DNA of 13,561 nt from Bacillaceae bacterium UBA7792 (GCA_002480735.1 DLCS01000248.1:1-13561), one strand, 5' to 3'. Shown: positions 1-5,801, numbered from the stretch's first letter. Numbers and translations: made by a program. The notes: a model not told the origin generated them from the sequence alone.

Positions 1-14
1 CGCTCTTCCGATCT
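1..14. other. Illumina adapter remnant at contig end
   Basis: The first 14 bases, CGCTCTTCCGATCT, are identical to the 3' end of the standard Illumina TruSeq adapter. They read in frame into the kinase gene only by chance. The genomic sequence therefore starts at about position 15, and the window begins at an untrimmed contig end. Confidence 0.93.
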
Positions 15-965
15 CCACTTGCGCGAATTACAGAGCTGACAAAGGATTTCACCTATTTATGGCTGATTGCCGCAGTTCTTTTTCTTGTCATTTCCTTTTA
101 CTTAGGAACTTTATTGGTAAAGAAATTAACGAGGCCACTTCAGCAAATGAAGGCAGCAGCTGACAAGCTTTCAAAAGGGGACTATTCTGTTCGTGTTCTC
201 CAAACTTCTGATGATGAAGTTGGCCAGCTCGCACGCGCATTCAATCATATGTCTTCCTCGATTCAAAAAGAGGATGAGAGGAAAAAGGAGTTTCTCGCCA
301 ATGTTTCCCATGAATTAAGGACGCCTCTTAGCTATGTGAATGGGTATACGGAGGCTTTGTTATTGGGAATCGTGAAAAGTGAGGAAGAAAAAGAGAAATA
401 CCTTGCCCTCATCCATCGCGAATCAAAAAGAATGGAAAGATTAGTTGGAGACTTATTGGATTTGACAAAGCTTGAAACCGATGAGTTTCAGCTCCTAAAA
501 ACACCGCTCCCTCTTGCACAGCTAGTAGAGGAAGCAATCGAAAAGTATAGGCTTCCTTTGAAAGAAAAAAATATCAAACTCTCAACCCATTTAGATCCTG
601 ATATCATTATTTTAGGAGACGAAGGAAGAATGGAGCAGGTTATCCAAAATATGATGGATAATGCGATGAAATACACGGAGAAAGGGGAAATCACGCTCCA
701 TTTAGAAAAACACGCTGAAGGCTGTATCCTTTCAATTACGGATACTGGTGTGGGCATTCCAGAGAAGGATCTCCAGCATATTAAGGAGCGATTTTATCGT
801 GTGAATAAGGCACGGACAAGGCTTGATGGCGGTACAGGGCTCGGCTTGGCCATTTCCGATAAAATCATTGCACTTCATCAGGGGAAATTAAGAATTTCTA
901 GCCAACTAGGAAAGGGAACAAGAGTAGATATGATACTACCCGTCTTGGAATTGGATGAATTGTAA
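15..965 (+). CDS. Sensor histidine kinase, 5' end missing
   Basis: C-terminal part of a membrane-bound two-component sensor kinase, which autophosphorylates on His and passes the phosphate to a response regulator. The frame is open from the contig edge, so the start, the first membrane segment and the sensor domain are missing. Visible in order: a second transmembrane segment (about nt 54-113), a HAMP linker (about 114-290), a HisKA dimerisation domain with the H-box SHELRTPL (phospho-His codon at 309-311), then an HATPase domain with N-box DNAMKY, G1 box DTGVG and G2 box GGTGLGLAI. A TTG at 114 is an internal codon, not the start. There is no PAS domain between HAMP and HisKA. The partner response regulator is presumably upstream, outside the contig. 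The lipoprotein gene downstream is a plausible target. The exact subfamily cannot be named. Confidence 0.93.
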   Translation, partial: PLARITELTKDFTYLWLIAAVLFLVISFYLGTLLVKKLTRPLQQMKAAADKLSKGDYSVRVLQTSDDEVGQLARAFNHMSSSIQKEDERKKEFLANVSHELRTPLSYVNGYTEALLLGIVKSEEEKEKYLALIHRESKRMERLVGDLLDLTKLETDEFQLLKTPLPLAQLVEEAIEKYRLPLKEKNIKLSTHLDPDIIILGDEGRMEQVIQNMMDNAMKYTEKGEITLHLEKHAEGCILSITDTGVGIPEKDLQHIKERFYRVNKARTRLDGGTGLGLAISDKIIALHQGKLRISSQLGKGTRVDMILPVLELDEL

Positions 966-982
966 AATGTTAAACAATGAAA

Positions 983-1031
983 TTTCACTTTTTCTTCACA
1001 AATTAATCATAAAATAATCATTAGACATCAT
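983..1031 (+). promoter_or_regulatory. Helically phased TCAC/TCAT direct repeats (putative response-regulator site)
   Basis: TCAC at 985 and 996 and TCAT at 1007, 1018 and 1028 lie 11, 11, 11 and 10 bp apart, each preceded by an A/T pair. Direct repeats with 11-bp spacing are the usual binding pattern of OmpR/PhoB-family regulators such as PhoP. The array ends just before the ribosome binding site (AAGGAG at 1036-1041) of the lipoprotein gene and follows the kinase gene. That it binds the kinase's partner is inference. Confidence 0.45.
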
Positions 1032-1050
1032 TAAAAAGGAGAAGAATTGC

Positions 1051-1524
1051 ATGAAAAAGTTTTTATTCATTTTGGTATTTTTACTTGGAGTGGGATTCAT
1101 GGCAGCATGCTCAGATAAAGATAAAGATAAAGGGGAAGCTGAGCCGCAGTTTATTGATGTGAAGCTGACAGTTCATCCTGAAAAGGGTGAGGCGGGTGAG
1201 CCTGTCACGATTGAAGCGAAGGTTACATATGGGGATGAAGAGGTAAAAGATGCAGATGTCCAATTTGAGATTTGGAGGGCTCATGATGAGCATCATGAAA
1301 AAGTCAAAATTGAGCATGCTGAAAAGGGCATTTATCGATTAGAAAAAAGCTTTGAGCAAGAGGGAACCTATTATGTCGTCTCCCACGTCACAGCGAAGGA
1401 AATGCATAATATGCCGAAAAAGGAATTTGTTATTGGAGAGGCTAGTGAGCCAGAGGATGCTTCCTCATCATCACATATGAATATGGATGAAGAACATGGC
1501 GACCATAATGATAATGAGCATTAA
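1051..1524 (+). CDS. YtkA/FixH-like lipoprotein with His-rich tail
   Basis: A 157-aa secreted lipoprotein. Residues 1-19 are a signal peptide with lipobox MAAC, so Cys20 would be lipidated and the protein anchored outside the membrane. Residues about 33-128 resemble the YtkA/FixH-like beta-sandwich domain (VKLTVHPEKGEAGEPVTIEA opening, Ig-like strands, an EGTYYVVSHVT strand near the end). This fold is found near copper-handling and oxidase-assembly genes in Bacilli. The tail after residue 135 is rich in His, Asp, Glu, Met and Ser (MNMDEEHGDHNDNEH), and the domain itself contains HDEHHEK, so metal binding is plausible but not shown. AAGGAG lies 9 bp before the ATG. The gene sits 85 bp after the sensor kinase and ends at a strong terminator. 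A copper or envelope-stress role is inference. Confidence 0.8.
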   Translation: MKKFLFILVFLLGVGFMAACSDKDKDKGEAEPQFIDVKLTVHPEKGEAGEPVTIEAKVTYGDEEVKDADVQFEIWRAHDEHHEKVKIEHAEKGIYRLEKSFEQEGTYYVVSHVTAKEMHNMPKKEFVIGEASEPEDASSSSHMNMDEEHGDHNDNEH

Positions 1525-1541
1525 GCTGAATAGGGAAGATA

Positions 1542-1577
1542 AATAAGCAGCTGCTATGAAGCTGCTTATTATTTTTT
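1542..1577 (+). terminator. Rho-independent terminator after the lipoprotein gene
   Basis: A perfect 10-bp stem, AATAAGCAGC (1542-1551) with GCTGCTTATT (1561-1570), has a 9-nt loop and is followed by ATTTTTT. It lies between convergent genes and may also serve the minus-strand spore gene, although the T-run is much better on the plus strand. Confidence 0.88.
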
Positions 1578-1613
1578 GGTGAGAACTGGCAACGTTTTCA
1601 GAAGACGTCCTCC

Positions 1614-2087
1614 CTAAAATTTTTCGTTAATGTCAATTTCTGAAAATTGGAGATCGATGTTCTTCTGTAATCTAATTTCAAGGGTACCATCCTGGTAAGT
1701 CGCTTTTGTTCCTTTTTTCCTAACAATCGCAGGAAGAGTAATGGTATGCTTATCCTCCCAGTCAGGCATATGCCTGATAATAAGCTGATTTGAGGTATGG
1801 GCAATTTTGATATCCTTCAAACTATCCTTGTCTTTAATGGGGATGATCACAAAGACATCATCATGTGTTTCAAAAACACGGGCATCGATTTCGGGAGGAG
1901 ATTCCTCGTTTTGCGGAGGGCTGGTTTCCATTATGGGAGGGGTCATTCCAAAATTCATTCCGTTCATTTCAGGCGGGAACATTTTCCCCATCATGTCATA
2001 TACATATTTCTCTATTTCTTGTGGCTTCATTTTTTGTAGCTTCTTGAACATATCCTGATTAAATGGAGAGAAACCCCATGGGAACAT
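1614..2087 (-). CDS. gerT: Hsp20-type spore protein, GerT-like
   Basis: A 157-aa protein with a C-terminal small heat shock/alpha-crystallin type domain (residues about 68-150; HDDVFVIIPI, NQLIIRHMPDWEDKHTITLP and DGTLEIRL strands). The N-terminus MFPWGFSPFN followed by KMKPQEIEKYVYDMMGKMFP is a layout I associate with Bacillus GerT/CotM-like Hsp20 proteins. B. subtilis GerT is a coat-associated germination protein made in the mother cell under sigma-K. The open frame extends upstream to an ATG at 2132. I chose the ATG at 2087 because AAAGGA lies 8 bp before it and the sigma-K promoter would start transcription around 2131, leaving the longer start essentially leaderless. The promoter match supports a spore role. 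The gerT name is a family-level assignment and could instead be another Hsp20 spore protein. Confidence 0.75.
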   Translation of the reverse strand: MFPWGFSPFNQDMFKKLQKMKPQEIEKYVYDMMGKMFPPEMNGMNFGMTPPIMETSPPQNEESPPEIDARVFETHDDVFVIIPIKDKDSLKDIKIAHTSNQLIIRHMPDWEDKHTITLPAIVRKKGTKATYQDGTLEIRLQKNIDLQFSEIDINEKF

Positions 2088-2137
2088 AACGGTCATCCTT
2101 TCCAACAGACTCAAGCTGTCAAATGTATCCATATCGA

Positions 2138-2164
2138 TATACTATGCAAAGCAAGAGAAAACGT
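2138..2164 (-). promoter_or_regulatory. Sigma-K promoter of the gerT-like gene
   Basis: On the minus strand AC (2164-2163) is separated by 16 bp from CATAGTATA (2146-2138), which fits the sigma-K pattern AC-N16/17-CATA-N3-TA exactly. Transcription would start near 2131, about 44 bp before the chosen ATG. Sigma-K drives late mother-cell genes during sporulation, in line with a coat/germination protein. Confidence 0.72.
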
Positions 2165-2186
2165 TAAGTGTTCAGTAGTCAATTAC

Positions 2187-2216
2187 ATGAAAAAAATCGA
2201 AACGTTTGCATATAAT
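2187..2216 (+). promoter_or_regulatory. Putative sigma-A promoter of the SDR gene
   Basis: A perfect -10 TATAAT at 2211-2216 follows a weak -35, ATGAAA at 2187-2192, with an 18-bp spacer. It is divergent from, and close to, the sigma-K promoter. A start of transcription near 2223 would leave about 48 nt before the TTG start. Confidence 0.4.
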
Positions 2217-2270
2217 GGATATTCTTTTTACTATAGATATAAGAAAAAAAGTATTGTGAGGTTATTTATT

Positions 2271-3044
2271 TTGCGAATAAAAACCGCCTTAATTACTGGA
2301 GGAGCGACCGGAATCGGGAAAAGGACTGCGCTTGAGCTTGCAGAGAAGGGACATAACCTAGTTATCAACTACCGCCATAGCGAACAAGAAGCGAGGAACC
2401 TAGCCGACCATCTAAGTCATACATACGGAACAAAAAACATCATTGTTCATGGGGATATTGCGAGTCCCAAGGACTGTGAAAAAGTTGTTGAAGAAGCATT
2501 AGCTTTTGCCTCATCCGTAGACATCTTAATTCATAATGCCGGGCCATATATACATGAACGAAAAAAAATGGTTGACTACAGCTTTGAGGAATGGAACTAC
2601 ATTATCAATGGGAATTTGAATACTGTTTTCTATTTATCCAAGCTACTGATTCCAGGGATGAGAAATCAAGGCTGGGGCCGTATTATCACGATTGGCTTTG
2701 ATCGTGTGGAATCAAGTCCAGGATGGGTGTATCGTTCCGCCTTTGCTGCCGCCAAAACAGGCTTAGCCTCACTAACGAAGACGATTGCCATTGAGGAGGC
2801 AGGCTACGGCATTACGGCGAATATGGTCTGCCCAGGTGATATTGTTGGAGAATGGAAGGAAAAAGCCATTGAGGAAGCTTTGATGGTGGTTGACGAGGAT
2901 TCACCGGTTGGTAGACCAGGAACGGGGGAAGACATTGCGCGGGTCATTTCCTTTCTCGTGTCAGAACCATCAAGCTTTATTACGGGGAGTATCATCCCTG
3001 TTACAGGTGCTAAAGATGTTCTTGGAAAAATATATAAAAATTGA
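2271..3044 (+). CDS. SDR-fold oxidoreductase-like protein lacking the catalytic Tyr
   Basis: A 257-aa short-chain dehydrogenase/reductase family protein, annotated in relatives as a 3-oxoacyl-ACP-reductase-like SDR. Cofactor motif TGGATGIG is at residues 9-16, HNAG at 88-91, the structural/catalytic Asn near 115, and PGD after strand 6 at 188-190. The usual YxxxK is FAAAK here (Phe158, Lys162), and the position of the active-site Ser is also Phe (Phe143) with two extra residues in the loop, so normal SDR chemistry looks impaired. The frame opens at an ATG at 2187, but TTG at 2271 has GTGAGGT 8 bp upstream and begins exactly at the fold (MRIKTALITGG), so I chose it. Substrate unknown. It is not obviously in an operon. 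Confidence 0.85.
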   Translation: MRIKTALITGGATGIGKRTALELAEKGHNLVINYRHSEQEARNLADHLSHTYGTKNIIVHGDIASPKDCEKVVEEALAFASSVDILIHNAGPYIHERKKMVDYSFEEWNYIINGNLNTVFYLSKLLIPGMRNQGWGRIITIGFDRVESSPGWVYRSAFAAAKTGLASLTKTIAIEEAGYGITANMVCPGDIVGEWKEKAIEEALMVVDEDSPVGRPGTGEDIARVISFLVSEPSSFITGSIIPVTGAKDVLGKIYKN

Positions 3045-3066
3045 AAGCTATAGAGTTACCCTTGAT

Positions 3067-3097
3067 CATTCATAGTCTCCTTTTTCCTGCATATAGT
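3067..3097 (+). promoter_or_regulatory. Possible sigma-E-type promoter before the DUF2639 gene
   Basis: TTCATAGT (3070-3077) is followed after 13 bp by CATATAGT (3091-centred, 3090-3097). This resembles the mother-cell sigma-E pattern (K-M-ATATT, 13-15 bp, CATACA-N-T) with mismatches in both boxes. Position and spacing fit the small gene at 3131. The match is suggestive only. Confidence 0.3.
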
Positions 3098-3130
3098 GTA
3101 TGGACAAGCATTTCGGAGAGGAGAATGTGA

Positions 3131-3280
3131 ATGGCTTATCAGGGATCAAAGGGCTGGTATGTTCAGAAATTAAGGGAACTAGGGGTTCGTTATCACCCGA
3201 TTGATCGAAGAAAACTGGAATTATACAAAACCTATGTTCTCAGAAATCTCTATTTGGAGACAATTAAAAAAGTAAAATAA
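3131..3280 (+). CDS. yflJ: Small DUF2639 (YflJ-type) protein
   Basis: A 49-aa basic protein, MAYQGSKGWYVQKLREL and onward, with GSKGWYV near the start and RKLELYKTYVLRNLYLE toward the end. This agrees with my recollection of the Bacillales family DUF2639 (B. subtilis YflJ), whose function is unknown. The start is well defined: GGAGAGGAG at 3115-3123 lies 7 bp before the ATG, and an earlier ATG at 3125 is followed directly by a stop. The gene has its own terminator. There is no signal peptide or membrane segment. An upstream sigma-E-like promoter hints at, but does not prove, expression during sporulation. Confidence 0.75.
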   Translation: MAYQGSKGWYVQKLRELGVRYHPIDRRKLELYKTYVLRNLYLETIKKVK

Positions 3281-3288
3281 CCATGCTG

Positions 3289-3320
3289 AGCCCTTAAAGT
3301 CTTCCTTAGGGGCTTTTCTG
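3289..3320 (+). terminator. Terminator after the DUF2639 gene
   Basis: A 9-bp stem pairs AGCCCTTAA (3289-3297) with TTAGGGGCT (3306-3314) through one G-T pair, with an 8-nt loop, followed by TTTTCTG. It sits 8 bp after the stop codon. Confidence 0.78.
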
Positions 3321-3379
3321 TTATAGAAATAGTTTCCTTCATGATTTTGTCAACGAGTTTTTTTGTTTTTATGAACATT

Positions 3380-3407
3380 TTGTTTTCCTGAATGAAAACG
3401 CTATCAT
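3380..3407 (+). promoter_or_regulatory. Sigma-A-like promoter of the 51-aa gene
   Basis: TTGTTT (3380-3385) and TATCAT (3402-3407) are separated by 16 bp, upstream of the small gene at 3451. The -10 box is covered by a cre site, so CcpA binding should block RNA polymerase. Confidence 0.45.
3392..3407 (+). promoter_or_regulatory. Catabolite-responsive element (cre)
   Basis: ATGAAAACGCTATCAT matches the Bacillus cre consensus WTGNNARCGNWWWCAW at every position. It overlaps the -10 region of the predicted promoter and lies 44 bp before the start of the small orphan gene, a position expected for CcpA repression when preferred sugars are present. Confidence 0.7.
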
Positions 3408-3450
3408 TTGTGAGAGAATAAGAATAAAAAATTGAAAGGAAGCGGTAGTG

Positions 3451-3606
3451 ATGAATTTCAGTCTAAACCGAATTAACCCAAATCAGACTCAAGTGCTTTT
3501 CACCGATGGCCGTTTTGAGACACTCACAAATGAAGAACTTGAGGATCTATTGGCGCAGATGTCGTTAAGCGAGAACTCTGAAACCAACATGGACCTAACA
3601 AATTAG
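3451..3606 (+). CDS. Small orphan protein, 51 aa, predicted CcpA target
   Basis: A 51-aa acidic, soluble protein starting MNFSLNRINPNQTQVLFTDG and ending in an acidic, Ser/Asn-rich tail. I do not recognise the family. AAAGGAAG at 3435-3442 lies 8 bp before the ATG, and a GTG directly ahead of the ATG is an alternative start. It has a matching promoter, a perfect cre site and a perfect 12-bp terminator, so it is a complete monocistronic unit and not a chance frame. The FTDGRFETLTNEELEDLLAQM stretch suggests a beta-hairpin followed by an amphipathic helix. Function unknown. Confidence 0.75.
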   Translation: MNFSLNRINPNQTQVLFTDGRFETLTNEELEDLLAQMSLSENSETNMDLTN

Positions 3607-3638
3607 AAACCCCATAAAAAATTTATGGGGTTTTCTTG
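3607..3638 (+). terminator. Strong terminator after the 51-aa gene
   Basis: A perfect 12-bp stem, AAACCCCATAAA (3607-3618) with TTTATGGGGTTT (3622-3633), is followed by TCTTGTT. It begins at the base after the stop codon. Its symmetry could let it slow transcription arriving from the minus-strand acetyltransferase gene as well. Confidence 0.88.
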
Positions 3639-3659
3639 TTAGCTAGAGCTGAAATCGCC

Positions 3660-4220
3660 CTAGGCTTCTAGCAAATGGCTATTTTCCTGTGTCTCATGTC
3701 CATGTCTTAACACATGGAGAGAATAAAGGTCCTTCGGAATCTCAAATAGATGGTATTGATGCTCGCCAGCATTAAGTCGTTCATAAATTTCCGGCCGGGT
3801 TTCATTTGCATGAATCACATACGGAAGCTTCTCCGCGGCCTTTAAAGAACGGATGTTTTCCTTGCGAATTCTCATATAGACTGTTTCTATCTCAAGCGAA
3901 TAAAAGATTTCATCAAAAAAAGCATCCTTTGCCGGTTTATTATAACCTCTGCCATGGTAGGGTTTACCTAGCCATGTACCTAGAAATCCAGCATGGTCCT
4001 CAATATCGAATAAATTGATCGTACCGATCGGTGTGCCCCACTCATCAAGGATCGTCCTCGAAATGAGTTCACCACGTTCCTCCGCCTCAATTGTTTGCTT
4101 TGTTAAGAACATAAATTCCTCATAGGAATAGGCCTTTTGACGCACAAAAGGGAAGACATCTGGATGCATCATTAGTTCAAATAAAATCTGGCTGTCATGT
4201 AGTTCACGTTTCTTGAGCAT
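3660..4220 (-). CDS. GNAT family N-acetyltransferase
   Basis: A 186-aa acetyl-CoA-dependent acetyltransferase with the GNAT fold. Strand beta-4 (GTPIGTINLFDI, residues 62-73) leads to GTWLGKPYHGRGYN (81-94), where HGRGYN is the acetyl-CoA pyrophosphate loop. ENIRSLKAAEKL (121-132) is the usual C-terminal helix of RimJ/RimL-like members. The substrate cannot be read from sequence. The frame extends to 4277, but the ATG at 4220 has a clear GGAGGG 6 bp upstream, so I chose it. The extra residues upstream run into the inverted-repeat region. There are no clear operon partners: uppP lies about 300 bp upstream on the same strand with an odd structured spacer in between. Confidence 0.88.
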   Translation of the reverse strand: MLKKRELHDSQILFELMMHPDVFPFVRQKAYSYEEFMFLTKQTIEAEERGELISRTILDEWGTPIGTINLFDIEDHAGFLGTWLGKPYHGRGYNKPAKDAFFDEIFYSLEIETVYMRIRKENIRSLKAAEKLPYVIHANETRPEIYERLNAGEHQYHLFEIPKDLYSLHVLRHGHETQENSHLLEA

Positions 4221-4272
4221 GTAATTCCCTCCTGATGAGGACAGTCCATTCCCATGCATAAAGAGACTTAGA

Positions 4273-4320
4273 CCCACCCTCGAAATTTTTTGTAATGTTG
4301 CTAAAAAATTTCGGGGTGGG
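4273..4320. repeat. Long inverted repeat, about 18-bp stem
   Basis: CCCACCCTCGAAATTTTTT (4273-4291) is complementary to AAAAAATTTCGGGGTGGG (4303-4320) apart from one unpaired T at 4280. The loop is 11 nt. There is no T-run directly after either side, so it is not a standard terminator. On the minus strand it lies between the tRNA-like segment and the acetyltransferase gene and shares bases with the T-arm-like hairpin. Confidence 0.75.
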
Positions 4321-4371
4321 AATCGAACCCACTAGAACCAGTTCTATCGTACTGGTGGCGCACCATTTGCC
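4309..4371 (-). other. tRNA-like degenerate fragment in the uppP/GNAT spacer
   Basis: Read on the minus strand this segment has, in order: a D-arm-like GGC...GCC containing AATGGT (4371-4357), a 6-bp hairpin ACCAGT/ACTGGT with an 8-nt loop (4356-4337), a 4-nt spacer, and a perfect T-arm GTGGG-TTCGATT-CCCAC (4332-4316), followed by CCCGAAA. The anticodon-like loop has 8 nt and lacks a proper U33, and no matching 5' acceptor strand is present, so this is not a working tRNA. It could be a tRNA remnant, an attachment-site scar or part of a regulatory RNA. The rest of the 4221-4524 spacer is AT-rich with no gene that I can support. Confidence 0.4.
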
Positions 4372-4524
4372 TTCCCTATTTCTTTTTATGTTAGGCTTTA
4401 ATAAGCTTTTTCCTTAATTCTTTTTGTATCATACAGGAAAATTTATAAAAAGAAAATAGGTTTTTTACAAAAAAATTTTGCTAAAATGTGACCTTTTTTT
4501 ACAAGATTCCTTTTGTTTATTCCT

Positions 4525-5307
4525 TTAAAATATTCCTGCAAGCTGGAGCACGATGACACCGAATCCTAGAACCCATACATAGACAGCAAAAATTTTCAAA
4601 CTTCTTCGCTTCAAGAAATTCAACATCCAGACAACAGCGAAATATCCAAATAGAGCGGAAGCAATCGTTCCTACTAATAGGCTCCCAAGGCTTACCGCTT
4701 CGATATGGCCGGTAAATAATTCGCCCGTTTGGAGCACGATTCCACCTGCAATGGCAGGAATGGATAGAAGGAAGGAAAAATATGCAGCGGTTTCTCTATC
4801 CAGCTTACGAAATAGTCCGGCAGCAATCGTCAGGCCTGAGCGTGAGACTGCCGGGAAGATCGCTGCCGCCTGGAAGGAGCCGATAAAAAGCGCATCCCCA
4901 TAACTAATACTGTCCATCTTTTTTGCACCCTTTTTGACGCCATCGGCAATCCAAAGGATGAAGCCCGTGAACAAAAATTCCCATCCAACCGTTACCCCTG
5001 TTTTAGAAATGGATTCAAACAGATCACTTAAGAAAAATCCTACGATCACAGCAGGGATTGTTCCAACGACGAGCAGGAGGGAAAGCTTTCCAAAAGGATT
5101 TTTTACGATCTGAATGAGTTCTTCCTTATAAATGACGAGAACCGCCAATAATGTTCCGATGTGAAGCATCGTGTCAAGAAAGAGTCCTGCTTCATCCAGC
5201 CCAAATAAATGCCGGCCCAAATAAAGATGCCCAGTGCTTGAAATGGGTAAAAATTCCGTTAGACCTTGAATGATTCCAAGAATGAAAGCTTCGAGTTTTG
5301 ACATCAT
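4525..5307 (-). CDS. uppP: Undecaprenyl-diphosphatase UppP (BacA)
   Basis: A 260-aa polytopic membrane enzyme that removes a phosphate from undecaprenyl diphosphate, recycling the lipid carrier for peptidoglycan and teichoic acid synthesis. High expression gives bacitracin tolerance. Family motifs are clear: QGLTEFLPISSTGH (residues 14-27; the E/Q-x3-E motif plus PISSTGH) and PAVSRSG (152-158) with the catalytic Arg156. Eight or so hydrophobic segments cover the rest, and the length is normal for the family. The frame allows a GTG at 5319, but AAAGGGTGAT lies 7 bp before the ATG at 5307, which I chose. It stands alone on the minus strand next to an ECF-type promoter that faces the other way. 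Confidence 0.95.
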   Translation of the reverse strand: MMSKLEAFILGIIQGLTEFLPISSTGHLYLGRHLFGLDEAGLFLDTMLHIGTLLAVLVIYKEELIQIVKNPFGKLSLLLVVGTIPAVIVGFFLSDLFESISKTGVTVGWEFLFTGFILWIADGVKKGAKKMDSISYGDALFIGSFQAAAIFPAVSRSGLTIAAGLFRKLDRETAAYFSFLLSIPAIAGGIVLQTGELFTGHIEAVSLGSLLVGTIASALFGYFAVVWMLNFLKRRSLKIFAVYVWVLGFGVIVLQLAGIF

Positions 5308-5413
5308 AAGTATGATCACCCTTTAGAAATAGTTGTCCTACGTAAACAGCCCTCTATCTAAAATGTATTCAGCTTGTCTAAATCAAGAACACTGGAGGCA
5401 AATTTTAAAAAAT

Positions 5414-5439
5414 TGAAACCTTTATGAACTTCATGCGTA
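5414..5439 (+). promoter_or_regulatory. ECF sigma-factor promoter, sigma-W type
   Basis: TGAAAC (5414-5419), a 16-bp spacer and CGTA (5436-5439) give an exact match to the B. subtilis sigma-W consensus. Other ECF sigmas such as M or X share the AAC -35 core. The predicted transcription start near 5446 leaves about 30 nt before the TTG start of the DUF4870-like gene. Sigma-W responds to cell-envelope and membrane-active peptide stress. Confidence 0.7.
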
Positions 5440-5477
5440 AGAATTTATAGAAGGAAAAGTTGAAGGAGGGAATGAAA

Positions 5478-5801
5478 TTGCCAAGTAATGATGAACGTTT
5501 ATTTGCTGCACTAATCTATGTTATAAGCTTTTTTACTGCCTTTATTGGGCCGTTAGTAATATGGCTAATCAAGAAGGACGAATCACCATATGTGGACTAT
5601 CATGGGAGGGAGTATTTTAACTTTTTTATCTCCTATACGGTCTACACGATCATCAGTACGATTTTGATGATCGTTCTGATTGGCTTCATAACGATTTGGA
5701 TTGTGGGGATTCTTTATTTCGTCTTCACTATCATTGCAGCGATCAAAGCCTATGAAGGAACTACCTACAAAATCCCATTTATTTTCCGTCTCATTCGTTA
5801 A
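5478..5801 (+). CDS. DUF4870-like small membrane protein
   Basis: A 107-aa integral membrane protein with about three hydrophobic segments (residues about 8-32, 50-72 and 74-92). The layout fits DUF4870/Tic20-like small membrane proteins: NDERLFAALIYVISFFTAFIGPLVIWLIKK, then YVDYHGREYFNFFISY, then AIKAYEGTTYKIPF near the end. Function unknown. Possible starts are TTG 5460, ATG 5472 and TTG 5478. AAGGAGGG ends at 5470, which is only 1-2 nt from the ATG but 7 nt from TTG 5478, so I chose the latter. It has its own ECF-type promoter and a strong terminator, so it is transcribed apart from the yxl genes that follow. A role in envelope stress is inferred from the promoter. Confidence 0.8.
   Translation: MPSNDERLFAALIYVISFFTAFIGPLVIWLIKKDESPYVDYHGREYFNFFISYTVYTIISTILMIVLIGFITIWIVGILYFVFTIIAAIKAYEGTTYKIPFIFRLIR

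Noticed and set aside
1587..1600. A cre-like sequence (TGAAAACGTTGCCA on the minus strand)
   Set aside because: It nearly fits the consensus but lies at the 3' ends of two convergent genes, where no promoter is expected.
2198..2211. A second cre-like sequence near the SDR promoter
   Set aside because: Three mismatches at key positions, so no better than chance in AT-rich intergenic DNA.
4316..4371. A functional tRNA gene on the minus strand
   Set aside because: The anticodon-like loop has 8 nt with no U33, and the 5' acceptor strand does not pair with the 3' side. Kept only as a tRNA-like fragment.
4391..4412. Small hairpin with T-run (GGCTTTAATAAGCTTTTT)
   Set aside because: Short stem with a wobble pair and no plus-strand gene upstream to terminate.
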